A stretch of 64,000 nucleotides of DNA from NCBI GenBank assembly GCA_039810245.1, contig JBDHWQ010000022.1, forward strand, positions 4,288-68,287, given 5' to 3'. The translations under genes and the position numbers were made by a program. Positions within the stretch are counted from its first letter, which is position 1; each line of letters starts with the position of its first letter. This document shows positions 1 to 8,566 of this stretch, piece after piece. Source of the DNA: CALDSL01 sp039810245. Lineage in GTDB: Bacteria; Chloroflexota; Anaerolineae; Anaerolineales; Anaerolineaceae. The notes under the pieces were generated by a model. The model worked only from the letters and a program-made list of their open reading frames with translations. It had not been told where the DNA came from and searched no databases.

Positions 1-609
1 TGGTACCTGCCGGTGTGCGCCGGCAAGGAGCGCCTGCGCGAAAATGGCGAGAAATCGCACGCCACGCAGAAGCCCGAGGCGCTGCTGTACCGCGTGCTCA
101 CCGCCAGCACCAACCCCGGCGACGTGGTGCTCGATCCGTTCTTTGGCACCGGCACTACCGGCGTGGTGGCGCGACGCCTGCGGCGCCAGTGGATCGGCAT
201 TGAGCGCGACCCGCGCTACGTGGCGCTGGCGGAAAGGCGCATTGCCACCGCACAGCCCGGCGACCCGGCGGCGTTCAAGCTCTCCAACCCGCGCCGTGAG
301 CGGCGCGTACCGTTTGGCAGCCTGCTGGAATTCGGCCTGCTGCAGCCCGGCGCCGAGCTGACCCTGGGCGCGGACGGCGAGATTACTGCCCACGTACTGG
401 CCGATGGCCAGCTCGAATGCAACGGCGCGCGCGGCTCCATCCACCGCGTGGCCGCCGCGTTGATCCCCGGCCCGTGCAACGGCTGGGACGTCTGGCACTA
501 CTGGGATGAAGCAGCCCGGCAGCGCCGGCCCATTCACGTGCTGCGCGACCAACTGCGCGCGCAGTGGAACTGTTCCCTGGAAGAGAGTGAGACCCATGAC
601 CCAAGCTAA
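1..609 (+). CDS. CcrM/HinfI-type adenine-N6 DNA methyltransferase, C-terminal part
   Basis: The reading frame is open from base 1, so the N-terminus lies outside the window. The visible part carries the AdoMet-binding motif DPFFGTGTTG, preceded by a TQKP segment. This is the permuted beta-class order, in which the catalytic DPPY motif lies upstream. After about 95 residues comes a C-terminal domain (VPFGSLLEFGLLQPG ... GSIHRVAAALI ... CNGWDVWHYW) that closely resembles the DNA-binding C-terminal domain of CcrM, the cell-cycle GANTC methyltransferase. It should methylate adenine; the exact target site is inferred. Its end overlaps the next gene by 14 bases, so the two are probably cotranscribed. 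No restriction enzyme gene is seen downstream. Confidence 0.85.
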   Translation, partial: WYLPVCAGKERLRENGEKSHATQKPEALLYRVLTASTNPGDVVLDPFFGTGTTGVVARRLRRQWIGIERDPRYVALAERRIATAQPGDPAAFKLSNPRRERRVPFGSLLEFGLLQPGAELTLGADGEITAHVLADGQLECNGARGSIHRVAAALIPGPCNGWDVWHYWDEAARQRRPIHVLRDQLRAQWNCSLEESETHDPS

Positions 610-2386
610 TGTTTCCTATACCCAGACGCGCTGGAGCCTGGCCGACCTGTTCCCCGGCGCGGGCAGCACCGAGCTGGAAACCGCCTTTCAACAGGTGGAT
701 GCTCTGGTGTCCCGCTTTGAATCCGTGCGCGGCAGCCTGCGCTCCGATATGCCCGCAGAGGAGTTCCTGGGGTTGGTGCGCCAGGTGGAAGAGATCACCC
801 GCCTGTCGGGGCGCATCGGCGCGTTCGCCAGCCTGTCGTTCGCAGAAAATACCCAGGACCAGACCGCGCAAAGCCTGATGCTGCGCGTGCAGCAGTTTGG
901 CGCGCAGATGTCGAACCGCATGTTGTTCTTCAGCCTATGGTGGAAGTCGCTGGCGGATGCCGATGCTGAGCGCCTGATGGCCGCCAGCGGCGATTACCGT
1001 TACTGGCTGGAAGAGATGCGTCACTTCAAGCCGTATACGCTCTCCGAAGCCGAAGAGAAGATTATCAACATCAAAGATGTGACCGGCATCAGCGCGCTGC
1101 AGATGCTGTATGACTCGATCACCAATCGCTATGTGTTCAAGGTGACCGTAGACGGCGAAGAGAAGGAAATGACGCGCGGTGAGCTGATGCGGCTGGCCTA
1201 TTCGCCCAGGCCCGAGCTGCGCGCGGCTGCCTACCAGGAACTGTACCGCGTCTACGGCCAGGATGGCTCTATCCTGGGCCAGATGTACCAGAACATCGTG
1301 CAGGATTGGCGCAACGAGCAGGTCGATCTGCGCGGCTTCGCCACGCCCATGTCGGCGCGCAACCTGGTCAACGATATTCCCGACGGCGTGGTGGACACGC
1401 TGCTGGAAGTCTGCCGGCGCAATACGGGCATCTTCCAGCGCTTTTTCCAGCTCAAAGCGCGCTGGCTTGGCGTACCGCGCCTGCGCCGCTACGATATCTA
1501 CGCGCCGGTGGCGGAGTCGGATAAGCAGTACAGCTTCACCGAGTCGGCTGCCATGGTGCTGGATTCCTTCAACCAGTTCGACCCGCGGCTGGCAGAGCTG
1601 GCCGAGCGCGTGTTCGCCGAGAACCACCTGGACAGCGAAGTGCGGCGCGGTAAGCGCGGCGGCGCGTTCTGCGCCGGCATCGCCCCCGAGGTGACGCCTT
1701 ACGTGCTGACCAATTACCAGGGCCACGCCGGCGATATGGCCACCCTGGCTCACGAACTGGGCCACGCCATCCATGCCATGCTGGCCTCTGAGCACACCAT
1801 CTTCACCTTCCATTCCAGCCTGCCGCTGGCTGAGACCGCCTCGACCTTTGGCGAGATGATGCTGGTGGACCGCCTGCTCTCCACCGAGCCGAGCGAGGAC
1901 GTGCGCCGTGACCTGCTCTTCCGCCAGATCGACGACGCCTACGCCACCATCCAGCGCCAGGCGTTCTTCGCGCTGTTCGAGCGCCAGGCGCACGAGATGA
2001 TCCAGCAGGGCGCGTCGGTAGACCAGGTGGCGGACGCCTACCTGGAGAACCTCAAGACGCAGTTTGGCGACTCGATCGAAGTTTCCGACGAATTCCGCTG
2101 GGAGTGGGTATCCATCCCGCACATCTACCAGGTGCCGTTCTACGTATATGCCTACGCATTCGGCCAGTTGCTGGTGTTCTCGCTCTACCAGCAGTACCAG
2201 AAAGAGGGCGAAGCCTTCAAGCCGCGCTACTTGAAAATCCTCTCCACCGGCGGGTCGGCTGCCCCGGCGCAGATCCTGGCGGATGCGGGCATCGACATCG
2301 CCTCGGACGCGTTCTGGCAGGGCGGCTTCGATGTGATCGACGGGCTGGTGCGCCGCCTGGAGCAGCTCCCGGTGCAGGGTGGATAA
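596..2386 (+). CDS. pepF: M3 family oligoendopeptidase (PepF/M3B type)
   Basis: A 596-residue cytosolic zinc metallopeptidase that cleaves short peptides. The zinc motif HELGH is at residues 386-390, and upstream of it is the family segment GGAFCAGIAPEVTPYVL. Length fits PepF/M3B enzymes. No signal peptide is visible. The frame stays open 90 bases further upstream, but the ATG at 596 gives the natural start of the family (MTQANVSYTQTRW). This start overlaps the end of the methyltransferase gene, which suggests translational coupling. A second, distinct M3 peptidase lies at 47078-48802. Confidence 0.92.
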   Translation: MTQANVSYTQTRWSLADLFPGAGSTELETAFQQVDALVSRFESVRGSLRSDMPAEEFLGLVRQVEEITRLSGRIGAFASLSFAENTQDQTAQSLMLRVQQFGAQMSNRMLFFSLWWKSLADADAERLMAASGDYRYWLEEMRHFKPYTLSEAEEKIINIKDVTGISALQMLYDSITNRYVFKVTVDGEEKEMTRGELMRLAYSPRPELRAAAYQELYRVYGQDGSILGQMYQNIVQDWRNEQVDLRGFATPMSARNLVNDIPDGVVDTLLEVCRRNTGIFQRFFQLKARWLGVPRLRRYDIYAPVAESDKQYSFTESAAMVLDSFNQFDPRLAELAERVFAENHLDSEVRRGKRGGAFCAGIAPEVTPYVLTNYQGHAGDMATLAHELGHAIHAMLASEHTIFTFHSSLPLAETASTFGEMMLVDRLLSTEPSEDVRRDLLFRQIDDAYATIQRQAFFALFERQAHEMIQQGASVDQVADAYLENLKTQFGDSIEVSDEFRWEWVSIPHIYQVPFYVYAYAFGQLLVFSLYQQYQKEGEAFKPRYLKILSTGGSAAPAQILADAGIDIASDAFWQGGFDVIDGLVRRLEQLPVQGG

Positions 2387-2395
2387 TCGAACATT

Positions 2396-2414
2396 TTATC
2401 CACATTTATCCACA
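2396..2414 (+). promoter_or_regulatory. Two tandem consensus DnaA boxes
   Basis: TTATCCACA occurs exactly at 2396-2404 and again at 2406-2414, ten bases (one helical turn) apart. They lie just after the M3 peptidase gene and before its terminator hairpin. The sequence matches the bacterial DnaA-box consensus. A larger cluster lies at 7942-8566. Function here is inferred. Confidence 0.5.
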
Positions 2415-2436
2415 GTTTTGGCGGAGTTATCCTATT

Positions 2437-2470
2437 CCCCCGCGCGAGAGCGTCGCGCGGGGGATTCGTT
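2437..2470 (+). terminator. Rho-independent terminator after pepF
   Basis: A perfect 11-bp stem (CCCCCGCGCGA / TCGCGCGGGGG, five-base loop) is followed by a T-rich tail, ATTCGTTTT. It ends the methyltransferase-pepF unit. The remaining gap to 2674 holds a GTAGGGGCGGGTT-type repeat fragment (about 2526-2547) and no convincing gene. Confidence 0.75.
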
Positions 2471-2674
2471 TTGGCGGGCTATAAGATCCACTCGCTGCGA
2501 TCTTCGACCCACGTACTATTCATGGGGGGGTTGGAACCCGCCCCTACGCACACACACCATTGATGGAATTTCCATTCGCCGTCCCCACGGGGTGCACCTG
2601 CATGGCCTCGGGAAAAATTGTGGTATATTACTTCTCAACCGAGCTTCACTCGGATGCCACATTCCGGAGCTGCC

Positions 2675-3319
2675 ATGTATTTCTCCATTGAAGGTGTCAT
2701 TGGGGTCGGTAAGACCTCGCTGGCGCGGCTGCTCGCCCCGGCCTTCCAGGCTGGCCTGCTGCTTGAAGTCTTCGAAGAAAACCCTTTTCTCAGTGACTTC
2801 TATGCCGACCGCGCCCGCTACGCGTTTCAGACCCAGATCTTCTTCCTGCTCAGCCGTTACCACCAGCAGCACAAAGCCGTCAACGAGATCGCCGGCTCGG
2901 GCAAGAACCTGATCAGCGATTACACCTTCGAGAAAGACGCCCTGTTCGCCAGCATCAACCTGCAGGGTGACGAGCTGGAGATGTATTACAAGGTGCACGA
3001 GGCCCTGGCCGAAAAGATCACCCCACCCGAGCTGCTGGTGTACCTGCGCGCCACCACCGATACGCTGATGCAGCGCATCGCCATGCGTGACCGGCCCTAC
3101 GAGCGCCAGATGGAGCGCGGCTACATTCATGAGCTCAACCAGGCTTACGACCAATACTACCTCAACGGCAGCCACGTTTGCCCGGTACTGACGATTGAGA
3201 CCGATGATATGGACTTTGTGCGCAGACCCGACGATCTGCGCGCGGTCGACAACCGCATCCGCCAGGCACTGCAACTGGCGCCTTTCCAACCCATGCTGCC
3301 GCTCTCCGGCAAATCCTGA
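2675..3319 (+). CDS. Deoxynucleoside kinase (dNK/dGK-dAK family)
   Basis: A 214-residue P-loop kinase predicted to phosphorylate deoxyribonucleosides for the salvage of DNA precursors. The Walker A segment GVIGVGKTS is at residues 7-15, and the family's ENPF segment and a DRP-containing lid (RDRPYERQME) follow. The ATG at 2675 is preceded at good distance by GGAG (CCGGAGCTGCC), and the P-loop then sits at the usual place. Upstream in-frame codons back to 2618 lack such support. The substrate (dA/dG or dC/dT) cannot be told from sequence alone. Confidence 0.88.
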   Translation: MYFSIEGVIGVGKTSLARLLAPAFQAGLLLEVFEENPFLSDFYADRARYAFQTQIFFLLSRYHQQHKAVNEIAGSGKNLISDYTFEKDALFASINLQGDELEMYYKVHEALAEKITPPELLVYLRATTDTLMQRIAMRDRPYERQMERGYIHELNQAYDQYYLNGSHVCPVLTIETDDMDFVRRPDDLRAVDNRIRQALQLAPFQPMLPLSGKS

Positions 3320-3348
3320 GCTGTCGTTCCCGAGATGGATGGCCTGCT

Positions 3349-4365
3349 ATGCGCATCACCCGTGACCAACTGATCCGACTGGCCCGCGAAAACGTGCAGA
3401 TGCGGCTGCAGCGCAACCGCCGCCTGGTATGCGCCTACCTCACCGGCGCCCTGGTGGGCGAAGATGTGCTGCTGGGTGGCACCGCCGACATCGACCTGGT
3501 CTTTGTCCACGACAGCGACCCGCTGGTCGACCGCGAGATCGCCCGGCTGAGCGAAGAGGTACACCTGGATATCGCCCACTATTCGCAGGCCGTATTCCAC
3601 CAGCCGCGCCATCTGCGCATCTCGCCCTGGATCGGCCCGTACCTGTGCGCCAACCCCATTGTGCTGCACGACAGCCAGCACTGGTTTGAGTTTACCCAGG
3701 CCTCGGTGTGCGCGCAGTTTGGCAACCCGGAAAACGTGTACCAGCGCGTGGGGCATTTTGCCGCCACAGCGCGCCGCGCGTGGATGGATTTGCAGTTCCA
3801 TAACCTGACCGGTGAGACGCGCCGCGCGCTTTCGTTCCTCGAGGCGCTGGAAGATTCGGTCAATGCCATCGCCAGCTTCAGCGGGCCGCCGCTCACCGAG
3901 CGGCGCATGCTGCTCCAGTACCCGCAGCGCGCCAAAGCGATCAATCGCCCCGGGCTGTCCGCCGGCCTGGTGGATATCCTGCTGCCCGAGCCGGTAACCG
4001 CTGCCGACTGGCAGGGGTGGCAGGTGGGCTGGAACGCGGCGCTGGCCGCCGCCGGCGGCAAAGACAACGCGCCACCCCGGCTGCACCCGGCGCGGCGCGG
4101 CTATTACACCCGCGCTGCCGCGGCGCTGTGGGAAAGCGAGCCCGCCGCGGCCGTGTGGATCCTGCTGCGCACCTGGACCCTGGCCGTCCACGCGCTGGAT
4201 GCAGGCCCCGAGCTGCTTGACCCCTGGCGCGCCGCCATGAGTGCGCTGCACCTCGACCCCGAGTCGCTGGAAGGCAGACTGTCGCAGCTCGATACCTACC
4301 TGGACAGCGTCGAAGAAGCGATGGAAGAATTCGCGCAAAACAACGGCATCGAGACCAACAGCTAA
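3349..4365 (+). CDS. Nucleotidyltransferase-like protein
   Basis: A 338-residue protein of unknown role. Residues about 27-65 (AYLTGALVGEDVLLGGTADIDLVFVHD) look like the polymerase-beta nucleotidyltransferase core, with a glycine-rich turn followed by a D-I-D metal-binding pair. The rest is helical and contains no motif I recognise. It follows the deoxynucleoside kinase gene after 29 bases, in the same direction, so the two may be cotranscribed; a shared nucleotide-related function is only a guess. It could equally belong to the aminoglycoside or MNT-type nucleotidyltransferase families. Confidence 0.6.
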   Translation: MRITRDQLIRLARENVQMRLQRNRRLVCAYLTGALVGEDVLLGGTADIDLVFVHDSDPLVDREIARLSEEVHLDIAHYSQAVFHQPRHLRISPWIGPYLCANPIVLHDSQHWFEFTQASVCAQFGNPENVYQRVGHFAATARRAWMDLQFHNLTGETRRALSFLEALEDSVNAIASFSGPPLTERRMLLQYPQRAKAINRPGLSAGLVDILLPEPVTAADWQGWQVGWNAALAAAGGKDNAPPRLHPARRGYYTRAAAALWESEPAAAVWILLRTWTLAVHALDAGPELLDPWRAAMSALHLDPESLEGRLSQLDTYLDSVEEAMEEFAQNNGIETNS

Positions 4366-4462
4366 CCCCCTCAATCCCCCAAATCGCTGAAAAGCGCGAT
4401 TTGTAGGGAAGCTGCCAATCTTCCCTACAAATGCGTTCTTTGCATTTGGGGGGATAGAGGGG
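4366..4462. repeat. MITE-like nested inverted repeat
   Basis: A 97-bp unit starts right at the stop codon of the previous gene. The outer arms are CCCCCTCAATCCCCCAAAT (4366-4384) and ATTTGGGGGGATAGAGGGG (4444-4462). Inside is a perfect 13-bp inverted repeat, ATTTGTAGGGAAG (4399-4411) and CTTCCCTACAAAT (4420-4432). It has no coding capacity. It resembles small non-autonomous elements of other GC-rich bacteria and could also act as a transcription terminator. Confidence 0.6.
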
Positions 4463-4524
4463 AATCTTATGGCGCGCGGCGCTATAATAAGTGCGGGAAC
4501 CCATTTCCAACAGGAGTTACGCAC

Positions 4525-5829
4525 ATGGCCGAATCGCGCTGGAAATCGTTCAACTATGCCATGGGCATGTTTGGCACGTCCATCCCGATCAACATGCTCA
4601 AAACCTATGCCGCCATCTTCTACGTTGGCGGGCTGGGGCTCACCACGCGCCAGTTTGCGCTCATCCTTTCCATCTACGCCTTTGTCGACGCGCTGGATAA
4701 TCCCATCTATGGCTTCCTCTCCGACCGCACGCGCACGCGCTGGGGCCGGCGGCGGCCGTGGCTGGTGATCGGCACGCTGCTGCTGGTGCTGTGTTTCGCG
4801 TTGTTCTACAGCCCGCCGGCCGGCATGGCCGCCAGCACGCTGCTGGGCTATGCCATGCTGTTCTACATCCTCACCGGCACGCTCGATTCGGTCATCAACG
4901 CCAATTACGGCGCGCTGTTCCCCGAGCTGTTCCGCACTGACACGCAGCGCGCGGCCACCAACGCGCTGCGCCAGGCCTTCCAGCTCGTGGCGATGATCAT
5001 CAGCATCGCCCTCACCCCGCTGGTCACCTCGGCCATCGGCTACCAGACCACCGCCATCCTGTACGGCATCCTGGGCGGCGTGGTGATCCTCTACATGGCA
5101 TTCACCAGCCGCGAAGTGCCGGTGGAAGAGCATGAAGAGAAGCCGCGCCTGTGGGCCAGCATCAAAGACCTGGTCAGCAACCGCAAGTTCTGGATCGCCG
5201 GGCTGGCTAACGCATTCTACAGCGCGGCCATGTCGCTGGTGCTGGCCTCGCTGCCGTTTTTCGTCAAGTACACTCTCGCCATCCCCGACGCGCAGTCAAC
5301 CATCCTGTTTGCCGCGGTGCTGCTGATCGCCATCGGCTGCGTGGCGCTGTGGGCGCGCGCCATCCGCAAGTTCTCGCTCATCCCGGTGTGGCGCGCGGCG
5401 CTGGCCGCGCTGGGGCTGGCCTTCATCCCGCTGTTCTTCGCCAACTCGCTGCCCACCGCCATCGTTGGCAGCGCGCTGGTGGGCTTTGGCTTTGCCGGCG
5501 CCATCACCACCATGGACCTGATTGCGGCGCGCATCATGGACGAGGACACACGCAAGCACAATGTGCGGCGCGAGGGCATCATCTCTAACGCGCTGGGCTT
5601 TATGAACCGGCTCAACGGGTTGTTCACCGCCGCTGCCTTCTTCCTGGTCTCGGTGCTGTTCCAGTTTGAGAGCGGCGCCAACCCCGGCCCGCAGCCCGAC
5701 CAGGCCGCGCGCTTCCTGCTGACCCTGTTCCCGATGGTGCTGATGGCGATCAGCTTCGGTTTCTCGTGGCTGATCCACTTTGACGAGCCCGAGCGCTCCG
5801 CCGCGCGGGCCGAGAGCGTTTCTTCGTGA
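4525..5829 (+). CDS. MFS transporter, glycoside-pentoside-hexuronide (GPH/MelB-like) type
   Basis: A 434-residue integral membrane protein with about 12 hydrophobic segments. Residues about 55-80 (DNPIYGFLSDRTRTRWGRRR) match the GPH cation-symporter signature, in which D-x-x-x-G-x-x-x-D-R-T precedes a basic cytoplasmic loop. Transport of a sugar or glycoside with a cation is therefore the best guess; the substrate is unknown. The start has a good CAGGAG site, and TATAAT at 4483-4488 may be its -10 box. The esterase and PHP-hydrolase genes follow closely and may act on the imported compound. Confidence 0.82.
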   Translation: MAESRWKSFNYAMGMFGTSIPINMLKTYAAIFYVGGLGLTTRQFALILSIYAFVDALDNPIYGFLSDRTRTRWGRRRPWLVIGTLLLVLCFALFYSPPAGMAASTLLGYAMLFYILTGTLDSVINANYGALFPELFRTDTQRAATNALRQAFQLVAMIISIALTPLVTSAIGYQTTAILYGILGGVVILYMAFTSREVPVEEHEEKPRLWASIKDLVSNRKFWIAGLANAFYSAAMSLVLASLPFFVKYTLAIPDAQSTILFAAVLLIAIGCVALWARAIRKFSLIPVWRAALAALGLAFIPLFFANSLPTAIVGSALVGFGFAGAITTMDLIAARIMDEDTRKHNVRREGIISNALGFMNRLNGLFTAAAFFLVSVLFQFESGANPGPQPDQAARFLLTLFPMVLMAISFGFSWLIHFDEPERSAARAESVSS

Positions 5830-5836
5830 GGAACCT

Positions 5837-6631
5837 ATGGCCCTGATCCGTCTCGACCACCTGCCCAAGACTACCAAAGTTACCCAACCACTGTACGTTA
5901 TCCTGCCCGATCCCGACCGCATGAACGGCGTGCCGGTACGGCGGCGCAAGCTGCTCTACCTGCTGCACGGGCTGAGCGACGACGGCAGCGCCTGGCAGCG
6001 CTACACATCGATCGAAAACCTGGCCACGTTATATGGCCTGGTGGTGGTAATGCCGACTGTGGCGCGCAGCTTTTATACCGATCTGCCCAATGGGCAGCAG
6101 TACTTCACCTACCTGGCCGAAGAGCTGCCCCAATACCTGGACGACGTCTTTGGCCTGCGCCCCGCGCGCGAAGACACGCTGCTGGCCGGCCTCTCCATGG
6201 GCGGCTACGGCGCGTACAAGCTGGCCTTCCACCAGCCGGAGCGCTTCGCCGCCGTGGCCAGCTTCTCCGGGGTACTCTCGCTGGAGTTTATGCGCCTGTA
6301 CCCGAATGACAAGCGCTTTGCCGAGTTCCGCCACGTGTTTGGCGACCTGTCGCTGCTGACCGGCAGCGCGCACGACCCGCTCACCTGGTTCAGCGCCGCC
6401 GCGCAGGACGTCTCGCGCCTGCCGCGGCTGTTCTTCTCCTGCGGCCGCCAGGATGACCTGTACCCGGTCAACCAATTGGTGCGCGCGCAGTTCCAGCAGC
6501 TTGGTATCCCCTTTGAGTATTATGAAGAAGACGATGCGCGCCACGACTGGTTCTTCTGGGAAACCGAGGTGCGCCGATTCCTGGACGCGGTGCTCGGCCC
6601 GGTGCCACGGGATGGGGAGGAAGACGAATGA
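5837..6631 (+). CDS. Alpha/beta-hydrolase esterase (EstA / esterase D family)
   Basis: A 264-residue putative carboxylesterase. The oxyanion segment LLHGLSDDGSAW lies near residue 45. The nucleophile elbow GLSMGGYG places the catalytic Ser at 120. Later DDLYP and ARHDWFFWE supply the expected Asp and His. The pattern fits the tributyrin-esterase/S-formylglutathione-hydrolase-like family. There is no signal peptide, so it is probably cytosolic. The ATG at 5837 has AGGA upstream; the open frame begins earlier but lies inside the transporter gene. It overlaps the next gene by four bases (ATGA). Confidence 0.85.
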   Translation: MALIRLDHLPKTTKVTQPLYVILPDPDRMNGVPVRRRKLLYLLHGLSDDGSAWQRYTSIENLATLYGLVVVMPTVARSFYTDLPNGQQYFTYLAEELPQYLDDVFGLRPAREDTLLAGLSMGGYGAYKLAFHQPERFAAVASFSGVLSLEFMRLYPNDKRFAEFRHVFGDLSLLTGSAHDPLTWFSAAAQDVSRLPRLFFSCGRQDDLYPVNQLVRAQFQQLGIPFEYYEEDDARHDWFFWETEVRRFLDAVLGPVPRDGEEDE

Positions 6632-7941
6632 CCCACGATATGCTTCGCCTGTCCTTTCATATCACCTCCGAACAACAGGGACAATATCTGCTCTTCCCTT
6701 TCACCATGCCCGCAGGGGTGGAGAAAGTGGAGATTGCATACCACTACACGCGCTACGCGGAAGAAGCGAATGACACTGGGCGAGCAGCCTACAAGACGCG
6801 CAAAGAGACAAACATCATCGATCTGGGTCTGATTGCGCCGGATGGCTCCCAGGCTGGCGCCTCCGGGTCAGATAAGCGCGACATCTTCATCAGCGAGCGC
6901 AGCGCGACCCCTGGCTACCACCCGACCATTTTATCTCCAGGCGAATGGCGCATCCTGGCCGGGGCGTACAAAGTGGCCGCGGGCGGCGTGGATGTTGAGT
7001 ATGAAATCACGTTTACATATAAACACCGCCGCTGGCTGCGCGGCGATCTGCATACTCACACCATTGCCTCGGACGGCGTGCTCACCGCCGAAGAATTGGG
7101 CCGCCACGCCGCCGCGCATGGGCTGGATTTCCTGGCCATCACCGACCACAACCAGCCGGTGGCGCGCGCGGCGCTGCCGCATATCCCCAACCTGACCCTT
7201 ATCCCCGGCGTGGAGTGGACGCACTACCTGGGCCACGCCAACTTTCTGGGCGTCGACCGGCCGTACGACGGGCCGTTCGCGGCCAACACGCCCGACGAGA
7301 TCGCCGCGCGATTCCACAGCGCCCGCGAGCGCGGCGCGCTGATCAGCATCAATCATCCGTTTGAAGAATGCTGCGAATTCCGCATCGACCGCGACAGCAT
7401 CCCCTTCGACCTGCTGGAAGTATGGAACGGGCCGTTCCGCGAGGCCAACTTCCGATCTCTGGGGTTGTGGCACAGCCTGCTGGCAGCGGGGCAGAAGATC
7501 CCCATCTGCGGCGGCAGCGACTACCACCGCGACACGCCCTTTCTGTTCCTGGGCGGCCCCACCACCGCCGTGTATGCCCACTCGCGCGGCGCCAGCGACA
7601 TTCTTGCCGCGCTGCGCGCCGGTCATGCCTATATCACCTACGCTCCCAACGGCCCCTGGCTGCATTTGCATTCGGGCGAGGCAATGATGGGCGACAGCCT
7701 GCCCTGGTCGCCGGGCGCGCAGGTGCGCGTCCATGCGGGCGGCCTGCTCCAGGGGGACGTGGTGCGGCTGGTCAGCGCCACGAGCGCAGATGTGGTAGCG
7801 CAGATGCCTGCCGATGGCGAGGTTCAGCTCGCCCTGCCCATCCCTGCACCCGGCTTCGCCCGCGTCGAAGTGCTGCGGCAGTTCCTGCCCGGCATCCCGC
7901 CCCTGCCGGCCATTCTCTCCAACCCGATATACTTTGATTAA
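6628..7941 (+). CDS. PHP-domain metallohydrolase (CehA/McbA type)
   Basis: A 437-residue protein. The N-terminal ~135 residues form a beta-rich part of unknown role. A PHP domain follows, with its metal-binding signatures visible in order: GDLHTHTIASDG, AITDHNQ, GVEWTHYLGHANFLG, NHPFEEC and GGSDYHRD. CehA/McbA-type PHP proteins hydrolyse phosphoester or carbamate bonds; the substrate here is unknown. It is translationally coupled to the esterase gene (ATGA overlap) and ends the transporter-esterase-hydrolase operon. Confidence 0.85.
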   Translation: MTHDMLRLSFHITSEQQGQYLLFPFTMPAGVEKVEIAYHYTRYAEEANDTGRAAYKTRKETNIIDLGLIAPDGSQAGASGSDKRDIFISERSATPGYHPTILSPGEWRILAGAYKVAAGGVDVEYEITFTYKHRRWLRGDLHTHTIASDGVLTAEELGRHAAAHGLDFLAITDHNQPVARAALPHIPNLTLIPGVEWTHYLGHANFLGVDRPYDGPFAANTPDEIAARFHSARERGALISINHPFEECCEFRIDRDSIPFDLLEVWNGPFREANFRSLGLWHSLLAAGQKIPICGGSDYHRDTPFLFLGGPTTAVYAHSRGASDILAALRAGHAYITYAPNGPWLHLHSGEAMMGDSLPWSPGAQVRVHAGGLLQGDVVRLVSATSADVVAQMPADGEVQLALPIPAPGFARVEVLRQFLPGIPPLPAILSNPIYFD

Positions 7942-8566
7942 CAGGGCGCAACTTCTCTATATGACCGTTCCCATACATGTGGCATGGGGGAAAACCCTCG
8001 GTTTTCCGCAAAACTGTGGATAAAACCGGGAATACTGTGGATAACTTATGCGAAATGGGGATAATTGTGGATAACTTGAGGAAAAAGCTCCTGTTCCCCG
8101 TTTCCGCTAACCCCCATATATGGGGGGTGGCATGCGCGAAGGCCAATATATGTCTCCGGCGGTTTTTTCGACAAAATGGCCTGTGGAAAACCCGAACAAC
8201 TGTGCCACTTCTCCACAGCCCGCTGGGGATAGAATCTTGGCTCGACTCTCCAGCTATGCTGCTCGCGGCATGCGCGCACCAGCACTGCTGGGGGCTTCAA
8301 CCCCAAAAAGACGTTTTTGTCCACATATCCACAGACTCTACTAAGACTACGACTCTTTAAATACTCATTAACATAAAGGGTGTGGATGATTCCGCCCTCA
8401 CAAACCAGACAAAACGTGAGGGGACATTCGATCCTTGCGCCATGAAGCGGTAGACAATGCCTCCCCCGGCTTATGCTGTGCGATGCCTGCGCGGGCAATA
8501 ATGCACAACCCGCGTTTCCCACACCCGCGCGGGGTATAATTACCCGCAGGAGCCTACCCACAGCGC
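7942..8566. other. Non-coding DnaA-box cluster, candidate oriC or DnaA-binding locus
   Basis: This 625-bp gap has three exact DnaA boxes in the orientation TGTGGATAA (8015-8023, 8036-8044, 8066-8074). It also has at least six one-mismatch boxes: 8056-8064, 8182-8190, 8209-8217, 8317-8325, 8325-8333 and 8381-8389. An AT-rich stretch (about 8340-8380) could serve as the unwinding element. A CCCCC-ATATAT-GGGGG palindrome lies near 8111-8126. Short open frames here on both strands have no recognisable content. TATAAT at 8535-8540 may be the -10 box of holA. dnaA itself is not in the window. Origin function is inferred. Confidence 0.6.

Noticed and set aside
935..2122. 395-codon minus-strand frame opposite pepF
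   Set aside because: Pure antisense shadow of the M3 peptidase gene without a plausible product.
3157..5133. 658-codon minus-strand frame
   Set aside because: Antisense to three well-supported genes (kinase, nucleotidyltransferase-like, transporter); low-complexity His/Gln/Arg/Gly content typical of shadow frames in GC-rich DNA.
8046..8561. 171-codon minus-strand frame in the DnaA-box region
   Set aside because: No recognisable domain, no good ribosome-binding site, and it covers many DnaA boxes and AT-rich non-coding sequence; most likely chance.
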